Origin: Ramazzottius varieornatus
Lineage: Eukaryota; Tardigrada; Eutardigrada; Parachela; Ramazzottiidae
Reading direction: 5' to 3'
Length of the DNA: 64,000 nucleotides
NCBI GenBank assembly: GCA_001949185.1
Contig: BDGG01000003.1
Location: forward strand, 3,641,158-3,705,157
In this document: positions 56,574 through 64,000 of the stretch, one piece after another
Position numbering within the stretch: the first letter of the stretch is position 1
Layout: each line of letters opens with the position of its first letter
Notes under the pieces: generated by a model
What the model saw: the letters and a program-made list of their open reading frames with translations, nothing else
Told to the model about the DNA's origin: nothing
The model's database searches: none
Made by a program: the position numbers and the translations under genes

Positions 56574-57992
56574 ATCTTCTGCTGTCTGCGAGTAGGTTGG
56601 ATCTTGCGTCGGATTTTGGCATTGTCCTTACTTTTCCCGGCTCTCGGCGGTAAAGAATGAAGGCCCAGCGTTCGCGGTACCCTTTTCCGGCTCGAACTAG
56701 GATACCTTGCTGCTACTGTACGGTAGGATCAACTTATCCTACATTTTACAGAGTAAGCCTTGATTCTTTTCGACTTGGTAAGTTTCACTTCTCGATGTAA
56801 TATGTGCATGAAGCCTACAGGTAGACGGAAACGCCTCGGGGCCTTTTAACCTTAGTACAACGAAGAACCAGTTTCCTTTGCTTTATGTCTTCCGTCTTCA
56901 TTGTATGGATCGTCCCTGAGCCTTAGCTACAAAAACACGCGAGTGCGCAAAAGCAAATTTTAGACTGGTCCGTCTTTATTACACAGTAAACAAATATAAG
57001 GCAGATGGGTGAGTAAGAATGGTCTCAGTCGGGCAGTCGAAGCTGACAATTGGGTGCTCGGCAAACAGAGCATACGAGATCGCTGTCTTGAGTGCCGCAC
57101 CCGCCCAGCCAATAACATTGAAACTTGCGCCAATTGAAGTGACGATCTTGTCCGCTGTGTTTTCCCAGCTCCCCATAATGACTGCAGACTGACGTGACAC
57201 AGAAGTAAAGTGAGATATGAAGGTACAGTATAACCTAGTAAAAGCAGGGCTGTTCGTTGTACCTGAAACGCGGAAACTGGATCACGCAAAAAGTGAATAC
57301 GCAAAAAGTGTGTAGGGTAATTTCGAAAACGCCAGAAGTGAAATAGATATGAGCAGTCAATAAACTTTTCAGTTGACGAGTACCCTGCTGAGGTCAACAC
57401 GAAGCGGCGAAGACCGTTAGAACCCCTTTTTTTCGGCCTTCTTCGGTCATCACTAAGCTCTGTCTCATCTACCGATGGGTGGTACTTTTAGCCTCCTGGC
57501 CAACCCATCCAACATTTTTTATGGATTCTTTTACGGCCATAGTTCTTAGTTCGCGAGGCGGGTCAACTTGGCCGTTTTAGAAAGTTACGATCAGCTTTCG
57601 ATCATCCCGCCAAGGGGGAAGATCAACTGATAGGATCTCTGATCCTCAGTATGTACGATCCTCCACACAGTCGTACGCGTGAATCCGTCCCGGATAGTGA
57701 GCACGAAGTAGGTTACGCTACTTTTCCACCACTTTCACAAGCGAGAGCCACTAGATGGACGCACATTTTGCCAGAAGCAGACCATGTAACAATAAGTGGC
57801 GGCTTGGATCCCTTGTCGTATACGTATTTAAACTCTGCGAACCGTCCACATCGGTCCGTCTTTTGGCTTTCTGTTTCACAATTATTTCGCGGCCGTTATA
57901 GTCGATGATATTTGTAATACTCTTGAATCATTCCTGGCTATCTTAGCTAGTTGTATACTGTAGTTCGTAGGAGGCCATTCAATTTCGCAACG
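56574..57992. other. Long intergenic stretch
   Basis: No supported gene. Contains one palindromic element (57051-57174), the only copy outside a gene. Frames at 57400-56960 and 57651-57908 have no recognisable features. Confidence 0.45.
57051..57174. repeat. Palindromic element, copy 13 (intergenic)
   Basis: GAGTGCCGCACCC near 57095 and CTTGCGCCAATTG near 57124; outer arms GGGTGCTCGGCAAACAGAGC / GCTGTGTTTTCCCAGC. Inner arms are mutated relative to other copies. Confidence 0.65.
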
Positions 57993-58253
57993 ATGAATAC
58001 CGGAATATTGTTCACCGTCTACGTGCTACTTTTGGTATTCTCCATCTTCACCCCGCTCGAAGCTGCTCCTCGGGGAGCTTCGCCAGACGCTATTTTTTCC
58101 CGAAATTATCAAGGAGCCTCCCCGCTGATTGGTGGAAGACAGTTTTCCGGCAAGCACCACAAAGGAGCCAATGGAGCGCAGCGGCTAGTGGAAAATTCAG
58201 TCAAGAGCAATATGATGTCAGCACGAAGAAGGAACCACCAGTTTCCCGGCTAA
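57993..58253 (+). CDS. Small secreted protein / candidate peptide precursor
   Basis: Single frame of 86 residues with a clear signal peptide (ILFTVYVLLLVFSIFTPLEA). The rest is small and basic: GASPDAIFSRNYQGASP, GGRQFSGKHHKG, NSVKSNMMSA, ending RRRNHQFPG. The RRR followed by a short C-terminal peptide ending in Gly is the pattern of an amidated neuropeptide (cleavage after Arg, Gly donating the amide). I do not recognise a known peptide family. The frame is isolated, with no sign of further exons, so coding status is likely but unproven. Confidence 0.5.
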   Translation: MNTGILFTVYVLLLVFSIFTPLEAAPRGASPDAIFSRNYQGASPLIGGRQFSGKHHKGANGAQRLVENSVKSNMMSARRRNHQFPG

Positions 58254-58580
58254 GTCGCCCACGACGCAGGTCTTCCTCATCGGAAAAATTCCCGGGGCCT
58301 TCAGATCCACTTGTGCCTGCTCCCATATGATCTTTTTTCAAAATCTAATTACGGTGCTGGAACCCGGAAACCATAGTTCTGCCACAGTATGGCCGCGGTG
58401 TTCACACTTTGGTTCCGATTTTCCGCTGTGTCTCAATTTACCCGCACAAAATTGCTCTTGCCCAATGTACTATCGACGAATGATAATAAACCGAATATGA
58501 CCATCATCTCGTACACTTTATTCGATGCTTGTGCAATAAGCAACAGGAGTATTCACGAAAGAAAGACAAAAGTGAGCAGA
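58254..58580. other. Convergent 3' intergenic
   Basis: Between the small secreted protein and MAN2A; no supported feature. Confidence 0.5.
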
Positions 58581-61500
58581 TCACGCCCGGAATACTAGAC
58601 CCTTGATTTTCGAAGACTCCACCGTGATTTCCGTATCAGCCGTCTCTTTCGAAAGTACATCGACAAAATTAATGGTTGTGACATTGTAAGAACCCAAGCC
58701 ACGTTTAACCATCAAAAAGTCAGCAAGCTTAACACCGGAAGAAGCATCTCTACAGTCGTCCAAGCCACTCCCTCCAGAGCAGTCGGTCCCAACACGATGA
58801 AACATTACCCCAACATCTCGGCTTGCATTCGCGTATCTCACCGGTTTCAGCATGAGTAAGGTCCAGTCACAAGGCAAAGGTTCCATGGACGAAGACAGCT
58901 GTTTCTGAGCCGGTTTGGAGTCGTTGGCCAGAAGGGGAGTCGATAGGACCATGGCTGGAGAGTTCAATTCCAGGTTGATCCGATTGGCCAAACGACTAGG
59001 ATGAACGGGTCTCTCGGCGGAAATACAGGTCCCGCAGTAACCTTTCGTTTCGAGCTGTAACCTGACTATCGTTTTGGTCACCCTCACTTCTCGCAGAGGC
59101 TCTTCCACACCTCGCGCGTCATCTTGATTAAGATACCGGTCCATCATCACCTAAGATACGCGAAAGATGGTCCACTTTAAAATATCATTCCACCGCAAAC
59201 TTCCAATTTCTCTCACGATTTTCAACTGGAAGGTCCGCAAAATAATCGACCGAATACTTTTCTCAAGTGGCGCACCCTTCCAGTCTTATCGACTGGAGGC
59301 GTGCGCCACTGGGAAGAACGATCTGGTGGACCTTTTTTGACGAGCGCCCAGTTATCTTTTGTTTTTTTGTTCTGACTTTGTTACGTATCTCGAGTACCTC
59401 GATCTGTCCAAGGTCCTGACTTCCGACACCGTGTCCTCTGGCTAAATGCATCGTCATTCGCTTTTCGCCATCTTGAAGGAACGCCATAGTTGATGCAGGA
59501 AAGTAATTCGCTTGCATCGGAAGGTCGTGCGAAACCTTCCGCCGCACCACTTGGAACCCATTCGAGTCCGTGAAGAATGTCATGTTGTTTCTTATGTCCG
59601 TGGTGAACCTCATCACAGCCTCGATGTTGGTCTCCGAGGAGAAGTCATGTGTGTTCTCAATCTGTATGAACTGATCCAGAGTGGACGAACTACTGTTGAA
59701 CAACCGAACCACATGTCGCATCAGACCAGGAACAATGACGTGGATCTCGCAGAAAAGTTGGCCTTTCAGGACTCGGATGTAATGCGGGTACTTGACTATG
59801 TCGGAGATCACATCGGGCCAGAATAAGTAGGCTCCGGACCTACTTCCGCCTCCGCTGTATCGCTTCAGTTCGAGACGGATTGGATGAAGATTGCCATCGG
59901 CGTCTCTTACGGATTCCATCAAGCCAGTGGAAGGCGAGAAGGTTACGGTGTACTGCTCGTTCTGCAGTATGATGGGCTCGTCGTACTTCAGCGAACCCAA
60001 ATGAGACTTTTCTGTGACCTGTAAAAAAGATATTGTTCTATATTATGCTTCTGCTCTGATTATTCACCAAATACAATCATTTCATTTATTTTCTACCACA
60101 TTCAAACTTGATTGGAACGTCGGTGAATGACTTGAGCGCGGTCATTTTCCCAAGTTGCGCACACTTCCAGTCAATAATATTGAAAGATGCGCCGCTTGAG
60201 ATAATTGTTCACGTTCAGTTCATTTGCCGACTTTCCGATTTCGAATTTTAATTACAGAATTTTTCGCGAACCTTTGTGAGGTGTTGCTTGCCGGCTTTCG
60301 CTTCCGCTGCATCCACAGCGCGAATCTTGAAGAACAGCATCCCCAACGACTTGAATTTGACGAAGAACGTTACTCTCGAACCCCCTTGCAACAGCTCTCC
60401 CTGGAAGTGTTCCGCGTCTGATGCAATGCTTGTCTGATAAGGTACTGTTTGACCACTGGCGTCCTGTATCACTACATGCTCAGTATCCACAATGATTTCC
60501 ACGAATGCATCGCGGACAGACGCAAGACCGTTGATCACTACGACCTGGACGCCCTGCTTGTGCTGGGTGACCTTGATTAGTTTAGACTTCGGAAGCATTC
60601 GACTTGTCGACCTTTGTAGGTTGACGACGAAGGTCTCGCGGTCTGTATTCTGTGGCCAAGACAGGACTGTGGTCAAGTACTGGAGGACATCGTAGACTCC
60701 AGTTAGACCCTTGTAGAGGCGGGCTTCGTAGTCATCCGACACAGCCTGCTTCGAAGTACCTGTAAATAGAAAATATTTTAGAAGAGAACATTCTAAAACG
60801 GATCCGCTCACTCCCTCGACATGATTCACGGACCTGTAATGGCGTCGTGGTGTTGGAAGAGTCCGAGGCTTTTGGTAGCTTCTTCCAGGGTCTTCAGCAG
60901 CGGTGCATTGTCAATTTCGTACTGTCGCAGTCCGACCAGAACGTACAGGATTTCAGCTAGTCGCAGGTGGTGTTCGAGGTCTCGACTTAGCTGCTTCTGG
61001 AAAGGATGGGACGTGAAGTACCCAGTCCAGTACTCTACGGTCCGATCGGCGTATGGGAAGAAGTCACCGGTAACTCTTGGTAGCTTCCACTTGTCCGGAG
61101 TACCCATTTGCTCGAAGACTTCCTTGTAGTAGTCGTCGAAGGTACCGAATTGTATCTCAACATTGTTCTCCGGCTTACTAGAAAGAAACGTTTTGACCGC
61201 GATCGTGCATACTCCAAAGCTTCTTCATCAGGAATTTTGGGCGTGGCTCTTAAGTACCTATTCAAGTAATCGAGCATCAACTTGAAGTTACCATGCTTGG
61301 AGTCCCACTCGGCCGTGCTGGACCACCGGAAGTCCATTCCCATAGGAAACAACACCGCGGAATGGGGAAAGACATGCGCCACCTTGCGGAATTGTTCTAG
61401 CAGCATCATGGCGGGTACGTGGACGCTGGTGTTCTGAATGATTCCGCCGTACTGGTAGTCAAACTGGATACAGACCGAAGGATCCATTCCACAAGTGTGT

Positions 61501-62936
61501 TTCACATCGTACAGATGGGTATGGCTCACGTAACAGAACATCGAGTCCGAGTCCGACGTGTCCCAGGATTGCTGCCACCTAAACTGGGCAGCTTTGGCAA
61601 GGACCAACTGCTTCCGGAGTATGTAGTGGATTCGCTGGATGAACATGGTTTGGAATCCGAGGTTTTTCAGAATGTATGGCATCGCTGAAACCGCAAAATC
61701 TCATGGTCAATCAGATTGTACAGTAACGGCTTTGCAAGCACCTACATACACGATCGCTGAGCATCCGCAGGCGACCAGTGTATGTAGGTTATTGATGGTT
61801 GAATATAATCTGTTTCTCGACCGTATAAATTATCTCCCAAGCAGAAAGAAAACAAACGAAATTATTGCTCAGAAAGACTACGTATATCAACCAGACTTAC
61901 TCGAACTGTAGCCGAAAGGATCGATGCTGAAGCCATGTCGCGGAGTAACGTTGAAGTTCTGCAACAACCATTGATGACCTGCAATCAATGGCATGATGTA
62001 CCCTTCACTCATTCGAATATAGTAAAACCGTGAAAGCTGGCCAGATGGCGGGTGCCTACCATAAACGTACTGATGGAGAATGGCATACGTATGAGCCGAT
62101 GCCTCATCCGGCATAACATATCCGCCGTTCACAAACTCGACTTGGCCTTTCTGAACCAGCGTCTTCATCTTCTTCCTGGATTCTTCATCCAGCTGCGTCC
62201 ACCACAGCTCAAAGAAAGATATTTCTGCCCAGATGAATTTCATCTCCGGCCATTTCTGAAGTCGTTCAAGCACCAGATCCAGCGTGTTTTTGGTATAGGT
62301 TTGCAAGTACTGGTCAACCGTCATTAACCAACCAGGATCGGCATGGCTAAATGGCACGAGGAAGACCTTGAGTTTCTTGGCCGCTTTCGTCCCATTGGTT
62401 TCTTTCTGACCCTGTGGCGAGAATAGGAGCAGGTTACAGTAGAACAACAAAATCAGGCAACTGCGAAAGCTCACCGCCTGAAACTGCTTCTCTACTTCCG
62501 GGTCCCACACTCCGGCGTCACCGTCCCATGTTAGGTCCTCGTTCTTCAGCGAATACACCATTTCGCTGACATCGAACGTGGCTTTGTTCGGGTTGCTTTT
62601 CGGGACATTACAGTGGTCCTTGTCGCTCACTAGCTTCTTGCCATACTTGACCAGATCGAACACTGAGTTCCAATTTTCTTTATCGTCAGCGAACGGTTCA
62701 TCTCCCCGTACCTTCGCTCGTGCACTGCGCGCTTGATTGACAGCGATGTCTTTCCGTAGCTTTCGCAGACTAGGTTCGCTACCATCGTTTAACCGTTGAG
62801 GATCTGCGTAGATCTTATTGTAGGAATGCATCGCATTGAAATGCATATAGGCTACAGAAGCGAACATCAGCAGGAAGATTGCCGCAAAAGGTAACCATTT
62901 TCTCCCAAACGACAAGTGACGCAGTAGGACCGCCAT
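58581..62936 (-). CDS. MAN2A: Golgi alpha-mannosidase II (GH38)
   Basis: About nine minus-strand exons from ATG 62936. Type II topology: short tail, membrane anchor (WLPFAAIFLLMFASVAY), stem, then GH38 catalytic domain. Zinc/active-site blocks: FSHADPGWL, FIWAEISFFELWW, GGYVMPDEA, GFSIDPFGYSS (nucleophile Asp), QRIHYILRKQ, HTCGMDP, GMDFRW, FFPYADR, YWTGYFTS and LGLFQHHDAITG. The C-terminal half carries EYLDNQDDARG-like RYLNQDDARG and further beta domains. The enzyme trims GlcNAcMan5 to GlcNAcMan3 in N-glycan maturation. Departures from the family consensus are Ala for Asn in HNDPGW and Tyr for His in DPFGHS. Apparent in-frame extension after LDYLN at 61250 is an intron. Two introns carry palindromic repeats flanking exon 59385-60018. 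Confidence 0.94.
59228..59352. repeat. Palindromic intron element, copy 14
   Basis: CAAGTGGCGCACCC near 59265 and GTGCGCCACTGGG near 59300, with outer arms GGAAGGTCCGC / GCGCCCAGTT, in a MAN2A intron. Confidence 0.78.
60114..60236. repeat. Palindromic intron element, copy 15
   Basis: CAAGTTGCGCACAC near 60153 and GATGCGCCGCTTGAG near 60186; outer arms GGAACGTCGGTGAATGA / TTCATTTGCCGACTTTCC. 123 bp, in the next upstream MAN2A intron. Confidence 0.78.
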
Positions 62937-64000
62937 ACAAAGATGTCCCTCGTTGATGAAACGTGGAAAACTTTGAACCCCTACAGTTCAGCTCTCCATC
63001 GCGTTACGGTTTCCGGCGCCACGGTTACAACTGTGAATTTCACAAATATTCCGATGAATATTCAGCCACATAAAGAGTGCAATAAAAACTGGTCCGTCAG
63101 CGCGGATAATCTCGCTAGTAATTCACCGTTGTCAGCATAATATCTCAAAACAGCCAAATAATAATCTGGGTTTCATCATATTATTCTAAACAAGGCAGCC
63201 GTAAGGCGCGTAACGCTCGGATTCTATTTACAGGCCAATCATAGTGGACAGATTAGGAACGTCGGCCGCAAGAAAATGAGAAAGTTTTGCTCAAATTAGA
63301 GGATTGAACTTCGAAAACCATCACCTGCACAAGCATCAATGAAACATCAGCGTGGGCAAAGGACAAGAAGAGCACGAAAAAACACACCTCCAGGCAACAG
63401 TAACGCCTCGTCAAAGATTCGAAAAGAATCGACCACTCTTCAGTCTCGCTGGAAAAAAGCGAAGGCTTCGATCGGTCGAGACACTACACGAGGAATACAC
63501 ATCAGTATATTTAGTACCGTGATGAGCAGAAACGTGACAACGCTCACATTTCTGCCAGGTACTTCGGACAGAGATGAGCGAGCTTCGAAAGTGGCACGAA
63601 TTGTGCGCCAATAAAAAAGTCTAGTTATTGGTACTTACCTTTTTTCTTGCAGTTGGTCAGTGTGTAGTGGAGTTGCTTCGCAGGTGGTTGATCAGCGACA
63701 GAGCTAACTGAGGGCGCGTACAACCCACACGCTATTGTGAAACTCCACAAAGCCGCTACTAACAGATTCAGGAAACCGGTATGCGGATCAGCGGATGGAG
63801 ATCTAGAGAACTGAAATGAGAAAATATACATATTATTTGAGTAAACGTCACGGTAAAGACTTTGGTCAAACAATGACACTCGGTGATTATGATTGACAAG
63901 GCTAGGTCATGTACATATCCAGCACCAGAAGACCTGTGTACATTAGGACTTACAGAAAACACTGCGTCGTGAGCAAGTCTAAATATAGCAACTCTGTGTA
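62937..64000. other. Upstream of MAN2A; possible partial gene at the edge
   Basis: A minus-strand exon-like frame at 63810-63639 lies between an acceptor (TTTCAG) and a donor (GTAAGT). It reads SRSPSADPHTGF, then a hydrophobic stretch LLVAALWSFTIACGLYAPS, and ends CKKK. It may be an upstream exon of MAN2A or part of a gene that starts beyond the window. Frames at 63339-63614 (plus) are not convincing. Confidence 0.35.

Noticed and set aside
61035-61260. Read-through of MAN2A past LDYLNRYLRATPK
   Set aside because: Splicing at GTACTTAAG to an acceptor TTTCTAG restores the family sequence (LDYLNS then VEIQFGTFDD); the read-through frame is intronic.

Overview
This is a compact, intron-rich nuclear window from a metazoan. 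It carries about 27 protein-coding genes on both strands, mostly with GT-AG introns of 45-90 bp (a minority reach about 200-500 bp) and a few hundred bases between genes. The gene set (nuclear receptor, RSU1, TMEM63, NUDCD1, XPA, Golgi alpha-mannosidase II, alpha-1,3-fucosyltransferase, CENP-A) is animal. Compactness, roughly 45-48 % GC by eye and two glycine-rich secreted proteins fit a small ecdysozoan such as a tardigrade, but that placement is inference. I noticed no rRNA, tRNA or CRISPR.

Layout. 1-10 kb: a tandem PEBP-like secreted protein, a Gly/Tyr-rich secreted protein, ALDH7A1 and the thioredoxin-like TMX3. 10-20 kb: NUDCD1, the mechanosensitive channel TMEM63 and a trypsin-like protease. 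20-30 kb: a divergent CENP-A, an HP1-like chromodomain protein, RMND5 (CTLH E3 ligase) and KRR1. 30-41 kb: a Gly-rich secreted protein, a nuclear receptor, Ral GTPase, mitochondrial uL3m (MRPL3), a small membrane ORF and RSU1. 41-50 kb: NOP53, EMC5 (MMGT1), XPA, an unassigned four-exon gene and a WDR46 homologue that appears truncated. 50-63 kb: NDUFAF5, glycogen synthase, alpha-1,3-fucosyltransferase, a small secreted peptide and alpha-mannosidase II.

The genes do not form one pathway, but some share themes: ribosome biogenesis (KRR1, NOP53, WDR46), chromatin/centromere (CENP-A, HP1-like) and Golgi N-glycan processing (MAN2A, FucT). Several neighbours are divergent pairs with short shared promoters, and perfect TGACGTCA palindromes recur near some of them.

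The most unusual content is repetitive. At least 15 copies of a ~123-bp palindromic element with an AGTGGCGCA...TGCGCCACT core occur, 14 of them inside introns, usually 15-45 nt downstream of the 5' splice site. Separately there are four TA-flanked inverted-repeat element types. Two of them are nested inside a degenerate 340-bp duplicate of NOP53, which itself lies in an intron of another gene. CENP-A carries an H3K9-like TARKST motif inside a long N-terminal tail.
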